Below are positions 25,301-37,086 of a stretch of DNA of 49,969 nt, in pieces. The number at the start of each line of letters is the position of its first letter. The first letter of the stretch is position 1. The stretch comes from Sphingobium faniae. Lineage in GTDB: Bacteria; Pseudomonadota; Alphaproteobacteria; Sphingomonadales; Sphingomonadaceae. Where the stretch lies: contig FMTU01000021.1 of assembly GCA_900100475.1 (NCBI GenBank), forward strand, positions 1 through 49,969, read 5' to 3'. The notes below the pieces were generated by a model, which did not search any database, had not been told where the DNA came from, and was given only the letters and a program-made list of their open reading frames with translations. Both the position numbers and the translations under genes were made by a program.

Positions 25301-25646
25301 CGACCGAAGGCTTTCGCTAAAAAATCCCGCTCCACCACCAGTTGCCCGATCTTGGCGTGCAGCTTCTCCACCTCGCTCTCGCTGACAGCCTTGGCCGCAT
25401 CGCCCCCCCCAGAGAACGTGCCTGCCATCCCATCGATGGCCTGCCGCTTCCACGCCGCGATCATCGTGTGGTGCACGCCATGCTTGGCTGCCAGCTCCGC
25501 CAGCGTCAGGTCACCCCGGATCGCCTCCAGCGCCACCTTCGCCTTGAAATCCGCGCTGTAGCGCTTTCTCGTCGTCTTCATTCCCGTACCATTCCTTCAG
25601 GTCGGGAGTAGCTTAACACCCTGTCCGAAAAACCGGCACCATCTCA
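24524..25646 (-). mobile_element. IS3-family insertion sequence, one end missing
   Basis: The complete end is at 25646: read on the minus strand it starts TGAGATGGTGCCGG followed by TTTTTCGGACAG, typical of IS3 ends. orfA and orfB follow. The other end is gone, because orfB stops within the last conserved block (GRWITYYN) at a junction near 24524, next to the serine recombinase remnant. Confidence 0.8.
25297..25581 (-). CDS. IS3 orfA (DNA-binding subunit)
   Basis: 94-residue protein with an N-terminal helix-turn-helix (KRYSADFKAKVALEAIRGDL, then ELAAKHGVHHTMIAAWK) and a C-terminal leucine zipper-like helix (VEKLHAKIGQLVVERDFL). This is the standard OrfA of the IS3 family. It is complete and is followed by orfB with a four-base overlap. 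Confidence 0.9.
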   Translation of the reverse strand: MKTTRKRYSADFKAKVALEAIRGDLTLAELAAKHGVHHTMIAAWKRQAIDGMAGTFSGGGDAAKAVSESEVEKLHAKIGQLVVERDFLAKAFGR

Positions 25647-25922
25647 GGCTTCCCAGGCCGTCTGAGGGGGGGTCTTAGTTTCCTCGGCATGGGCGGCGGT
25701 GCTTAGTGCGGCCATCGCGACCCCAGACATTATTACGGACACGAAACGAACTGCGCTCGCCAGTGTAAAGGGCCGGGCACCAAGCAGCGAGGGCGACCTG
25801 TGGTCTTGATCAAGCTTTGACGTCATGAGATTTTGGGAGATTTTGCAATCGTTCGCAGCACGCGCCCCCGCCGTCGCACGAACACTATTGTCCGTCACGG
25901 ACACCTCTTGGGCTTGAATCAT
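25644..25922 (-). pseudogene. Secreted or outer-membrane protein, N-terminal remnant cut by IS3
   Basis: From the ATG at 25920-25922 (GAGGA upstream) the frame encodes about 92 residues with a cytoplasmic lead, then a signal-like segment FVSVIMSGVAMAALSTAAHA and the mature start EETKTPPQTAWEA. The stop codon TGA is formed by the first three bases of the IS3 end (25644-25646). The long signal region and the Ala-His-Ala cleavage site would suit a TonB-dependent receptor, but the conserved plug is missing, so the family is not proven. The 25923-26226 stretch, about 300 bp, shows nothing else I can support. Confidence 0.55.
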
Positions 25923-26226
25923 TGGTAGTTTTTCCTCGCCTGTAGAAATCTTAGCCACGGACCCGCGCGGGTGTGGAACGTGGTATTTCGCGTTATTCGT
26001 GGTTAAGAACGGCAATCAATTGCAAAGTTTAACCCCATTCTTAACTGGACAACTTCTGTCATTGGGTGCGGGGCTGCAAGGTAGATCGCCGCGAACGTGT
26101 TGTCGCGCGACGATCAGGGTGAGAAACGTGTCGAGCCTGGGCCATCGCAACCAGTCTTGCGCAACCCACCTGATCACCGTTCTCCAGCGGTGCAAAGGGG
26201 GTTCCTGAGCAGCAACCATGGGCCTT

Positions 26227-26844
26227 TTATGCCAGATCCAGCAAGGAAATGGCCTTCGCCACATGCACCTTGGCTCGCTCTGCGAATTCCGGACCGATCG
26301 CCGAGCCGTCTGCGGCAATCACGTCGAGCCGTTTCACGCCCATGAAATTCAGGACATCACGCAAATAGCTTTCGCAATGTTCGATCGCCGCGCCCGGCGT
26401 TCCCGGCGCGTAAACACCGCCACGCGAAATGCACAGAATGACCCGTGCATCTCCAGCCAGCCCGACAGGTTCGCCACTCTCGTTATACCTGAAGGTCTTG
26501 CCGGCGCGCAGGACACGGTCCATCCAGGCTTTCAGGTGGGTGGAAACAGTCAGATTATAGAGCGCTGCCCCGATTACGGCGATATCCGCGCTCAGAAATT
26601 CGTCGACCAGCGTGTCAGCAAGCACCAGTTGCTCCTGCACTTCGGGGCGAGGCTCGGGAATAAGACCTCTCATCGCAGCCGCCAATTCGCCAGTGATGTG
26701 CGGCAAGGGATCGGCCACCAGGTCGCGATAGGTGACCTGCGCGTCGCCATGCGTGGCCTTCAGCTTTTCGACCACCTGCGCCGAGATCGAACGGCTGATG
26801 GAAAGTTCGCCCAGAATGCTGCTGTCGAGATGAAGAATCTTCAC
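26227..26844 (-). CDS. azoR: FMN-dependent NADH-azoreductase
   Basis: 205-residue flavodoxin-fold quinone/azo reductase. The FMN phosphate site is in LHLDSSILGELSISRSIS at the N-terminus; the flavin-binding MYN/LYNLTVSTHLKAWMDRV and SRGGVYAP segments follow. The length fits AzoR (about 200). It probably detoxifies quinones by two-electron reduction, which would suit a cell making catechol-type intermediates. It is a single gene on the minus strand downstream of ligI and separated from it by 152 bp. Confidence 0.9.
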   Translation of the reverse strand: MKILHLDSSILGELSISRSISAQVVEKLKATHGDAQVTYRDLVADPLPHITGELAAAMRGLIPEPRPEVQEQLVLADTLVDEFLSADIAVIGAALYNLTVSTHLKAWMDRVLRAGKTFRYNESGEPVGLAGDARVILCISRGGVYAPGTPGAAIEHCESYLRDVLNFMGVKRLDVIAADGSAIGPEFAERAKVHVAKAISLLDLA

Positions 26845-26996
26845 TGCGAGTTTCCTTTTGAATTTGGCAAGATCTGACGCCGTGCCGCGACCAGATTTAA
26901 TACTTGGCGAGACATCCGATCGATGTCTTCATCGTAACAAGAACGAAACGGGTCATTGGACCGGAATTAATGATTGCTACATCGAAATCGGTCATT

Positions 26997-28924
<1,928 letters not shown>

Positions 28925-28978
28925 GTTGCGGTCTCTTCTGGGCACAAAACCGGTTCCCGCTTTTGCTGAAGGAGCCAT

Positions 28979-29653
28979 TCATAGGTACTTGAGCCCTTCC
29001 TTCTCGAGCCGCTCGCGCATCTTGTACATGTCGAGGCCGAGCTCGCCGGCGGCCAGCTTGGCGCGCTTTTCGCCCTCGTTGGCTTCGCGTGCTTGCGCCG
29101 CGGCGAGGACTTCGGCGGCCTTCTCGCGCGGGACGACGCAGACGCCGTCGTCGTCGGCGACGATCACGTCGCCCGGGTTGACCAGCGCATTGGCGCAGAC
29201 CACCGGCACGTTGACCGAGCCCAGCGTGTTCTTGACAGTGCCCTGCGCATAGACCGCCTTCGACCAGACCGGGAAATTCATCTCGGTGAGATCGCGCACG
29301 TCGCGCACGCCGGCATCGATGATCAACCCCCGGCAGCCGCGCGCCTGCGCCGAAGTGGCGAGCAGGTCGCCGAAATAGCCGTCCTCGCAAGGCGAAGTCG
29401 GGGCGAGCAGCAGGACGTCGCCTTCGTTCAATTGTTCGATGGCGACGTGAACCATCCAGTTGTCGCCCGGAGGCGCGCTGATCGTCACCGCGCTGCCCGC
29501 GATCCGCGCGCCCGCGTAGATTGGACGCATGTAACTGGCGAGCAGGCCGGTGCGCCCTTGCGCCTCGTGGACCGTGGCGACGCCGCACTTGGCAAGGCCG
29601 TCGATGACCGCAGGCCCGGCCCGCTCGATGTTCTGGACGACGATTCCGCTCAC
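28979..29653 (-). CDS. ligK: 4-Carboxy-4-hydroxy-2-oxoadipate aldolase
   Basis: 224-residue RraA-like class II aldolase that splits 4-carboxy-4-hydroxy-2-oxoadipate into pyruvate and oxaloacetate, the last step of the pathway. The conserved [19 protein letters not shown] and [19 protein letters not shown] and the metal/substrate motif IIDAGVRDV are present. A GTG at 29653 with AGGAG six to seven bases upstream is preferred over the frame start at 29668. It is the first gene of ligKUI, divergent from the LysR gene across a perfect T-N11-A type box. Confidence 0.93.
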   Translation of the reverse strand: MSGIVVQNIERAGPAVIDGLAKCGVATVHEAQGRTGLLASYMRPIYAGARIAGSAVTISAPPGDNWMVHVAIEQLNEGDVLLLAPTSPCEDGYFGDLLATSAQARGCRGLIIDAGVRDVRDLTEMNFPVWSKAVYAQGTVKNTLGSVNVPVVCANALVNPGDVIVADDDGVCVVPREKAAEVLAAAQAREANEGEKRAKLAAGELGLDMYKMRERLEKEGLKYL

Positions 29654-29702
29654 ATTTCCACTCCTCACGATACGATGGCCAGCGATTTATTTGATCTCAT
29701 AG

Positions 29703-29723
29703 ATTCGTGAGCGAAAGTCGAAT
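29703..29723. promoter_or_regulatory. LysR-type box between ligK and the LysR gene
   Basis: ATTCG at 29703-29707 and CGAAT at 29719-29723 are separated by exactly 11 bases, the classic LysR T-N11-A dyad. It lies in the 99-bp gap between ligK (minus) and the LysR gene (plus), so one site could serve activation of ligKUI and autoregulation. I did not find an exact second copy upstream of the other lig operons. Confidence 0.6.
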
Positions 29724-29752
29724 ATCTGGCGCGGCGATTAGATTTCGCTAAG

Positions 29753-30907
29753 ATGCTGCGCATGGAAATCTGGGATCTCAACCTGCGCCATCTGCGTGCG
29801 ATCACGAAAATCGCGGAACTAGGAACCATGAATGCGGCTGCCCAGGCCGTCAATCTCACCCAACCGGCGATAACCCAGGCGTTGTCACGTATCGAGTCCA
29901 TGATCGCGCTGCCGCTGTTTGAACGGCGTCATGACGGCATGATATCAACGGCGGCGGCCGATATTTTCGTGCCACGCGCCAAGGCAGCGCTCGATCACAT
30001 CGCGAGCCCGCATGTGACGATGAGCCGGATGCGGGCTTTGATAGCGCTGGCTGACACTGGCAGCTACACTGGGGCGAGCATGCTTACCGGCCTATCGCTT
30101 CCGTCGCTCCACCGGGCAGTCAGCGATCTGGCGCTGTCCTCGCGCAAGTCGCTGGCAGAACGGCGTGGCAAGATCGTCATCCTGACCGGAGCTGGCGAAG
30201 TGATGGCCCGATCCTTCCGGCTTGCACGGGTCGAACTCGAAGCCGGTCTGTCTGAGATCGATGCGCTGAAGGGGCATGAAACGCGCCGTATCGCAATCGG
30301 CGCCATGCCATTGTCACGCGCACGTGTCATGCCTGCGGCAGTGACAAAATTCCTGCGGCGTAACCCGCATGTACACATCTCTATCGTCGAGGGCTCGCGG
30401 TCCGAACTGGTCGATCCGCTGCGAAATGGATCTATCGACCTGATGATTGGCGCAGTACGGGAACCGCTGGCCGAGCCTGATCTACATCAAAAGGTCCTGT
30501 TCCGCGATCGGATCGTAGCGATTGGACGGGCCAAGCACCCGCTTTCAGGCTTGAGCCCATCGGCAGCAGAATTGGCTACTTACCCCTGGGTGATCTCTAG
30601 CGTCGGTACGCCGCTCAGGCACCTTTGGGAGCAGATGTTTGTGCGCGAAGGGCTTGCACTGCCACCGGTGCCCGTGGAATCCGGATCAGTGATGACTATC
30701 CGCCAACTGCTGATGGATAGCGATTTCCTTACCTTGCTGTCGCCCGACCAGGTTTTGGTTGAACTCGAGGCCGGCTGGCTGGCCAGGATCGCGGACCTGC
30801 CCGAGGATCTCGATCGCATTATCGGCGTGACCACTCGCAATTCCTGGAACCCGACGCGGGTGCAGTCGGAATTCCTTGCCGATCTGGAGGCCGTTTCGGT
30901 GACCTAG
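29753..30907 (+). CDS. LysR-type regulator of the lig genes with two helix-turn-helix domains
   Basis: 384-residue regulator, about 80 longer than ordinary LysR proteins. A first LysR DNA-binding domain occupies residues 10-67 (LNLRHLRAITKIAELGTMNA ... PLFERRHDG). A second, more divergent one follows at 92-150 (MRALIALADTGSYTGASMLT, LSLPSLHRAVSDL, ILTGAGEV). The effector domain starts near 170 (RRIAIGAMPLSRARVMPAAV). It is divergent from ligK and convergent with the minus-strand ligB, so it is the likely LigR-type activator, with protocatechuate or a downstream metabolite as effector. The tandem domain is seen in sequence; its function is inference. Confidence 0.88.
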   Translation: MLRMEIWDLNLRHLRAITKIAELGTMNAAAQAVNLTQPAITQALSRIESMIALPLFERRHDGMISTAAADIFVPRAKAALDHIASPHVTMSRMRALIALADTGSYTGASMLTGLSLPSLHRAVSDLALSSRKSLAERRGKIVILTGAGEVMARSFRLARVELEAGLSEIDALKGHETRRIAIGAMPLSRARVMPAAVTKFLRRNPHVHISIVEGSRSELVDPLRNGSIDLMIGAVREPLAEPDLHQKVLFRDRIVAIGRAKHPLSGLSPSAAELATYPWVISSVGTPLRHLWEQMFVREGLALPPVPVESGSVMTIRQLLMDSDFLTLLSPDQVLVELEAGWLARIADLPEDLDRIIGVTTRNSWNPTRVQSEFLADLEAVSVT

Positions 30908-30909
30908 TA

Positions 30910-31749
30910 TCAGCCCGGCTCGAGGAGCAAAGTCGCCGCGGCCGTGTTCGAGATTGGCGCATGGTAGTTGCGATGAATTTCGTGGCCCTGGGGCCCGAGC
31001 GCACCGCGCGCCGCGATCCAGTTGAGAATTTCCACGCCCTGGGTGCCGGCCAGCCGGACGATGTCGGCGATGGAATGTTGGGTCAGCGCGTCGGGATCCC
31101 GGGCGATATTGTCGAGGCAGAACAGGTCGTATTCCTTGTTCATGAACCCGGCGCGCGCGCCGTCGAGCTGGTGCGAGAGGCCGCCGGTGCCGATCACCAC
31201 GATCCGCTCGTCGCCCTGCCACGATGCCAGCGCCTTGTGCACCGAGCGCCCCAGCGCAAGGCACCGCTTGGCCGAGGGCAGGGGATGCTGCACTGTGTTG
31301 ATGCCGATTGGAACCAGCTTCACCGGCCACTCCCCGGCACCTGGATAGGCCAGTTCGAACGGGATCGAGATGGCATGGTCGACCAGCATTTCCTGGCAGG
31401 TGACGGGATCGAACTCGTCGCCCACCATTTGCTCGATGATGTGCCAGCTCAGTTCGGGATGACCTTTGAAGCTCTTGTAGAGCGGCAGGCCCCAGCCTTC
31501 ATCGGCATTCGCATACGAAGCGGCCGCTCCGACCGCGAAGGTCGGCATCTTGTCCAGGAAGAAGTTGAGCCCGTGATCGTTTGAAAAGACCACCGCGACA
31601 TCAGGCTTTACTTCGCAAAGCCATTCCTGAACCCTCGGAAAGCCGTCGAAGAAGGGTTTCCAATAGGGGGTCTGCTGGTCACCGCGATGGATTGCTCCGC
31701 CGATCCCAGGGACATGGCTGGTGAAATAGGCGCCCACGATTTCAGCCAT
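30910..31749 (-). CDS. Protocatechuate 4,5-dioxygenase beta subunit, PmdB-like
   Basis: 279-residue catalytic subunit of an extradiol dioxygenase (LigB superfamily). Iron ligands His12 (FTSHVPG) and His59 (FSNDHG) are in the expected places, and the catalytic His region GTGGLSHQLDGARAGF is conserved. The segments YWKPFFDGFP and INTVQHPLPSA resemble the Comamonas PmdB type rather than the Sphingobium LigB type encoded at 34544. It overlaps the alpha-subunit gene by eight bases and ends 3 bp from the convergent LysR gene. It cleaves protocatechuate, or possibly a related catechol acid, between C4 and C5. Confidence 0.87.
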   Translation of the reverse strand: MAEIVGAYFTSHVPGIGGAIHRGDQQTPYWKPFFDGFPRVQEWLCEVKPDVAVVFSNDHGLNFFLDKMPTFAVGAAASYANADEGWGLPLYKSFKGHPELSWHIIEQMVGDEFDPVTCQEMLVDHAISIPFELAYPGAGEWPVKLVPIGINTVQHPLPSAKRCLALGRSVHKALASWQGDERIVVIGTGGLSHQLDGARAGFMNKEYDLFCLDNIARDPDALTQHSIADIVRLAGTQGVEILNWIAARGALGPQGHEIHRNYHAPISNTAAATLLLEPG

Positions 31750-32131
31750 TGATCATATCCTTATGAGCCGAATCGTACGATTCGCCGCGGCCCTGTGCGA
31801 GCAACATTTCCTTGAATTTTTCGACGCTGACGCCGGTCTGCATCGAGCCGACATCCTGAACGTTCAGTCCGAAGATTCCCGCCAGCTTGGCAAGGTAATA
31901 GATGTTCCCGCCGGCCGCGATCATGCCGAGGATATCGCGACCGACCACCGACTCGCGCTGTTCGGGCGTAAGACCATAGCGGTCCATATAGCTGGCCTCA
32001 TCGGCGAGAAAGGCGTCGCGATTGACCTTCTCGTTGAACGAGAAGCACATGGCGTTTAGCGCATACCCCTTGCGGGCCGCACCGCCGTCGAACAGCGTCG
32101 TGCCGGGAATTAATTGGGCCTCCGTCGTCAT
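31742..32131 (-). CDS. Protocatechuate 4,5-dioxygenase alpha subunit, PmdA-like
   Basis: 129-residue small subunit (LigA family). The helical core shows KGYALNAMCFSFNEKVNRDA, YGLTPEQRESVVGRDI and AAGGNIYYLAKLAGI. It forms a two-gene unit with the following beta-subunit gene and is divergent from the plus-strand lig operon, with a long palindrome in between. Together they make a second ring-cleavage enzyme next to the LigAB pair at 34144-35389. Confidence 0.88.
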   Translation of the reverse strand: MTTEAQLIPGTTLFDGGAARKGYALNAMCFSFNEKVNRDAFLADEASYMDRYGLTPEQRESVVGRDILGMIAAGGNIYYLAKLAGIFGLNVQDVGSMQTGVSVEKFKEMLLAQGRGESYDSAHKDMING

Positions 32132-32191
32132 CGGCGTCCTCCATTCATGCAGGCATGTGCCTGCGTCTGACCATCCTACGAATGCTTACTG

Positions 32192-32229
32192 GTGGACAGT
32201 CTTGATCTCGATCAAGGATGACCGTCCAC
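32192..32229. promoter_or_regulatory. Nested palindrome between the divergent lig operons
   Basis: The core CTTGATCTCGATCAAG (32201-32216) is a perfect 7+7 dyad around TC. It is flanked by GTGGACAGTC (32192-32201) and GACCGTCCAC (32220-32229), which are complementary with one mismatch. The structure lies in the roughly 200-bp gap between the PmdA-like gene and the oxidoreductase gene at 32331. It is a candidate binding site for a regulator acting on both operons. Confidence 0.5.
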
Positions 32230-32330
32230 ACGGACGCGCGAGACTCAGTTCGAAGGTCAATTAGCACAAGCTTATCGCGAAAATGCAGTTTCGATTTGCC
32301 CGGTCCGCGGCCGCGGTGCATCCCCGAGCC

Positions 32331-33128
32331 ATGGCACATGCAATCGCCCTTATTGGCTACGGCGAGGCCGGATCGATCTTTGCACGCGCAGGCGGGTGGG
32401 GCGGGCGCGCTAGCGGCTGGGACCTCCTTCCAGCCCGCTGCGATGCCATGGCAAGGGACGGCATCGACGCTGCAGCCAGCGCCGCCGATGCGCTGAAGGG
32501 CGCACCACTGGTGCTCTCGCTTGTCACTGCCGATGCCGCGCTTTCCGCCGCGCAGGGCTATGCTACCGTGCTTTCCGCCGGGGCTATGTGGTGCGACGGC
32601 AACTCCGTCGCGCCCGAGACCAAAGCAGCCGCCGCGAGAGCGGTCGAAGCGGCCGGAGGGCGCTATGTCGACATGGCGATCCTCGCCCCAGTCAACCCCG
32701 CGCAGCTTGCCGTGCCGCTGCTGCTCGCTGGGCCCGCCGCATTCGATGCCGAGAAAGGCCTGCGTGCGCTGGGCTTCACCAACGTGCGCGTCGTCGGCGA
32801 CGAGGTCGGCCAAGCCAGCTCGATCAAGATGATCCGCTCGGTCATGGTCAAGGGAATCGAGGCACTGACGGCCGAGATGATCGCGGCAGCCGAGGCCGCC
32901 GGGGTGGCCGACGAAGTGCTCGCCTCGCTCGATGCCAGCGAGAAGGCGATCCCCTGGGCGCAAAAAGCCGCCTACAACCTGGAACGGATGCACACGCACG
33001 GCGTCCGTCGCGCGGCGGAGATGGAAGAAAGCGCGAAGACACTGCTTTCGCTCGGCGTCGCCCCGGTAATGACGCGAGGCACAATCTATCGGCAGCGACA
33101 GGCTGCGGAAAAGGGAAGCGAGGCATGA
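32331..33128 (+). CDS. NAD(P)-binding oxidoreductase, 6-phosphogluconate dehydrogenase-like (DUF1932)
   Basis: 265-residue protein of the beta-hydroxyacid dehydrogenase group. The Rossmann start is HAIALIGYGEAGSIFARAGG, followed by VLSLVTADAALSAAQGYA and the C-terminal helical part with QASSIKMIRSVMVKGIEALT, in which the catalytic Lys would lie. The ATG at 32331 aligns best with the family; the frame is open from 32283. It is the first gene of the plus-strand operon and overlaps ligJ (ATGA). All steps of the known pathway are covered by other genes, so its reaction is unassigned. Confidence 0.78.
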   Translation: MAHAIALIGYGEAGSIFARAGGWGGRASGWDLLPARCDAMARDGIDAAASAADALKGAPLVLSLVTADAALSAAQGYATVLSAGAMWCDGNSVAPETKAAAARAVEAAGGRYVDMAILAPVNPAQLAVPLLLAGPAAFDAEKGLRALGFTNVRVVGDEVGQASSIKMIRSVMVKGIEALTAEMIAAAEAAGVADEVLASLDASEKAIPWAQKAAYNLERMHTHGVRRAAEMEESAKTLLSLGVAPVMTRGTIYRQRQAAEKGSEA

Positions 33129-34143
33129 CCATGATCATTGATTGCCACGGCCACTACACCGTGTTGCCCAAGGCGCACGATGACTGGCGCGAGATGCAGA
33201 AGGCGGCGTTCAAGGCGGGCCAGCCGGCCCCCGAATATCCGGCCATCTCCGACGACGAAATCCGCGAGACGATCGAGTCCAACCAGCTTCGCCTGATAAA
33301 GGAGCGCGGCGCGGACATGACGATTTTCAGTCCGCGCGCCAGCGCGATGGCCCCCCATGTCGGCGACCAGTCGGTCGCGGTGAAGTGGGCGCAGGTCTGC
33401 AACGACCTGATCGGCCGGGTCGCGGGGCTCTATCCCGAAGTGTTCGCCCCGGTCTGCATGCTGCCGCAAAGCCCCGAGGCCGACATGTCGAGTTCGATCG
33501 CCGAGCTCGAACGCTGCGTCGACATGGGCTTCATCGGCTGCAATCTTAACCCGGATCCCGGCGGCGGCCACTTCAGGCATCCACCGCTCACCGATGAGTA
33601 CTGGTTCCCGTTCTACGAAGCGATGTGCGAGCTCGACGTGCCGGCAATGATCCACGTCTCGGGCTCATGCAACCCGGCGATGCATGCGACCGGCGCCTAT
33701 TACATCGCGGCTGACACTATCGCCTTCATGCAGCTGCTCGAAGGCGACCTGTTTGGCCGCTTCCCGAATCTGCGCTTCATCATACCGCACGGCGGCGGCG
33801 CGGTGCCCTATCACTGGGGGCGCTATCGCGGCCTCGCCGACATGCTCAAGAAGCCGGACCTGTCGGGCCACCTGATGAACAATGTGTTCTTTGATACCTG
33901 CGTCTACCACCAGCCCGGCATCAACCTGCTGGCCGATGTGATCGACAACAAGAACATCCTGTTCGGAAGCGAAATGGTCGGCGCCGTGCGCGGGATCGAC
34001 CCGACCACCGGCTTCTATTTCGACGATACCAAGCGCTATGTCGATGCGCTCGACATCTCCGAGGCCGAACGCCACGCCATCTTCGAGGGCAACGCTCGCC
34101 GGGTGTTCCCGCGCCTTGACGCGCAGCTCAAGGAACGCGGACT

Positions 34144-34147
<4 letters not shown>
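33125..34147 (+). CDS. ligJ: 4-Oxalomesaconate hydratase
   Basis: 340-residue amidohydrolase-fold hydratase that adds water to 4-oxalomesaconate, giving 4-carboxy-4-hydroxy-2-oxoadipate. The HxH motif is DCHGH (His8, His10). Family blocks include DMTIFSPRASAMAPHVGDQS, NLNPDPGGGHFRHPPLTDEY, IPHGGGAVPYHWGRYRG and ILFGSEMVGAVRGIDP. The start overlaps the preceding stop (ATGA) and the stop overlaps the ligA start (GTGA), so translation of the three genes is coupled. The long open frame upstream to 32588 is not coding. Confidence 0.93.
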
Positions 34148-35389
<1,242 letters not shown>

Positions 35390-35399
35390 CCGCAAAAAC

Positions 35400-36107
35400 A
35401 TGAGCACCTTTATCCTGATCCATGGCGCCTGGCACGGACGTTGGTGCTGGGATGAACTGATCCCGCTGCTGGAAGCGGGGAAGCACAAGGTCGTGGCGAT
35501 CGACCTGCCGGGATCGGGAGACGATCCGACACCGCCCGGGGACGTGAGCCTCGCTGCTTATTGTGATGCAGTGGTGCATACCGTCTGCTCTCAGGGCGAA
35601 CCCGTGGTTCTTGTGGGGCACAGCATGGGCGGCCTTGTCATCACCCAGGTTGCCGAACTGATCCCGGAACGCGTGGCCGCGCTCGTGTATGTCGCGGCAT
35701 TCTTGCCGGACAACGGGCAGAGCCTCAAGCAGCTGGCAGATCAAGGCGCGCCTCTATCGCTGGAATACTCGGCGGATGGCCTGACCGCTATTATTCCTCC
35801 GCAATCGGCGAGTGACACGCTTTTTGCGGATGTCCATCTGGATATCTGCAAGTCCGCCGTCGCCAAACTCCGCCCACAGGCTTTGGCGCCGTTAGGAACT
35901 CCTGTGGAGACGACACCCGAGCGCTTTGGTTCCGTGCCGCGTCACTATGTTGAATGTATCCGAGATCGGGCAATCCCTATTGAAGCGCAGCGCAAGATGG
36001 CGGCGGCAAACACATGTGTCTCGATCCAGAGTCTGGAAACCGGTCATTCACCCTTTTTGTCCGCGCCGGCACAACTCGCGAACGCCTTGCTCAACACCAC
36101 ATCGTGA
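35400..36107 (+). CDS. Alpha/beta hydrolase (esterase-like)
   Basis: 235-residue alpha/beta hydrolase of the small EstC / plant methylesterase-like group. The oxyanion region is LIHGAWHGRWCW, the nucleophile elbow VGHSMGG (Ser75), and the catalytic His is His216 in TGHSPF. It sits between ligB and ligC in the operon. No pathway step needs it; it could release aromatic acids from esters such as monoalkyl phthalates, which would suit the phthalate genes nearby. That substrate is inference. Confidence 0.82.
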   Translation: MSTFILIHGAWHGRWCWDELIPLLEAGKHKVVAIDLPGSGDDPTPPGDVSLAAYCDAVVHTVCSQGEPVVLVGHSMGGLVITQVAELIPERVAALVYVAAFLPDNGQSLKQLADQGAPLSLEYSADGLTAIIPPQSASDTLFADVHLDICKSAVAKLRPQALAPLGTPVETTPERFGSVPRHYVECIRDRAIPIEAQRKMAAANTCVSIQSLETGHSPFLSAPAQLANALLNTTS

Positions 36108-36129
36108 ACGGTTTGAAAGGAAACCAACA

Positions 36130-37086
36130 ATGAGAATCGCACTCGTCGGCGCCGGCGCATTCGGTGAAAAGCACCTTGACGGCCTGAAGAATATCGACGG
36201 GGTGCAGATCGTATCCATCATCAGCCGTACCGGCGAACAGGCTGCTGCCGTCGCCGAGAAATACGGCGCGAAGCATTCTTCGACCGAGTTGGACGACGCC
36301 CTCGCCCGCGACGACATCGACGCGGTGATCCTGTGCACCCCCACCCAGATGCATGCGGCGCAGGCCATCGCCTGCATGAACGCGGGCAAGCACGTGCAGG
36401 TGGAAATCCCGCTGTGCGATAGCTGGGCCGATGCCGAGGCCGTGTTGGCCAAGGCGAAGGAAACCGGGCTGACCTGTATGGTCGGCCACACCCGCCGCTT
36501 CAATCCCTCGCATCAGTACGTGCACAATCGCATCACCGCAGGCGAGTTTACCGTCCAGCAGATGGACGTGCAGACCTATTTCTTCCGTCGCAAGAACATG
36601 AACGCCAAGGGCGAGCCGCGCAGCTGGACCGATCACTTGCTCTGGCACCACGCCGCCCACACGATCGACCTGTTCGCCTATCAGGCGGGCCGCATCGTCA
36701 AGGCCAATGCCATCCAGGGGCCAAAGCACCCGGAACTGGGCATCGCCATGGACATGTCGATCCAGCTGAAGAGCGAGAGCGGCGCGATCTGCACGCTATC
36801 GCTGTCGTTCAACAACGACGGGCCGCTGGGCACCTTCTTCCGCTACATCGGTGACAGCGCCACCTACATCGCCCGCTACGACGATCTGGTGAACGGCAAG
36901 GAAGAGCCGGTCGACGTTTCGAAGGTGGACGTGTCGATGAACGGCATCGAACTGCAGGACCGCGAATTCGTGGCTGCGATCCGCGAAGGGCGCGAGCCCA
37001 ATTCGAGCATTGCGCAGGTGCTCGATTGCTACCGCGTGATCGGCGAGCTGGCCGTCAGCCTCGAAGCGCAGGACGGCTGGTCGTGA
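36130..37086 (+). CDS. ligC: 4-Carboxy-2-hydroxymuconate-6-semialdehyde dehydrogenase
   Basis: 318-residue Gfo/Idh/MocA-family dehydrogenase that oxidises the ring-cleavage semialdehyde (as hemiacetal) to 2-pyrone-4,6-dicarboxylate with NADP. The Rossmann motif is ALVGAGAFGEKHLDGL; further marks are HVQVEIPLCDSW, CMVGHTRRFNPSHQYVH and LLWHHAAHTIDLFAYQ. The length matches LigC. The ATG at 36130 gives MRIALVGAG; the open frame further upstream overlaps the hydrolase gene. Its stop overlaps the next start (GTGA). Confidence 0.92.
   Translation: MRIALVGAGAFGEKHLDGLKNIDGVQIVSIISRTGEQAAAVAEKYGAKHSSTELDDALARDDIDAVILCTPTQMHAAQAIACMNAGKHVQVEIPLCDSWADAEAVLAKAKETGLTCMVGHTRRFNPSHQYVHNRITAGEFTVQQMDVQTYFFRRKNMNAKGEPRSWTDHLLWHHAAHTIDLFAYQAGRIVKANAIQGPKHPELGIAMDMSIQLKSESGAICTLSLSFNNDGPLGTFFRYIGDSATYIARYDDLVNGKEEPVDVSKVDVSMNGIELQDREFVAAIREGREPNSSIAQVLDCYRVIGELAVSLEAQDGWS

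Noticed and set aside
24590..25561. 323-codon plus-strand frame opposite the IS3 genes
   Set aside because: Antisense to orfA/orfB, whose motifs are unambiguous.
32588..33124. N-terminal extension of the ligJ frame
   Set aside because: Arg-rich peptide overlapping the oxidoreductase gene; ligJ starts at the ATG at 33125 in the stop/start overlap.
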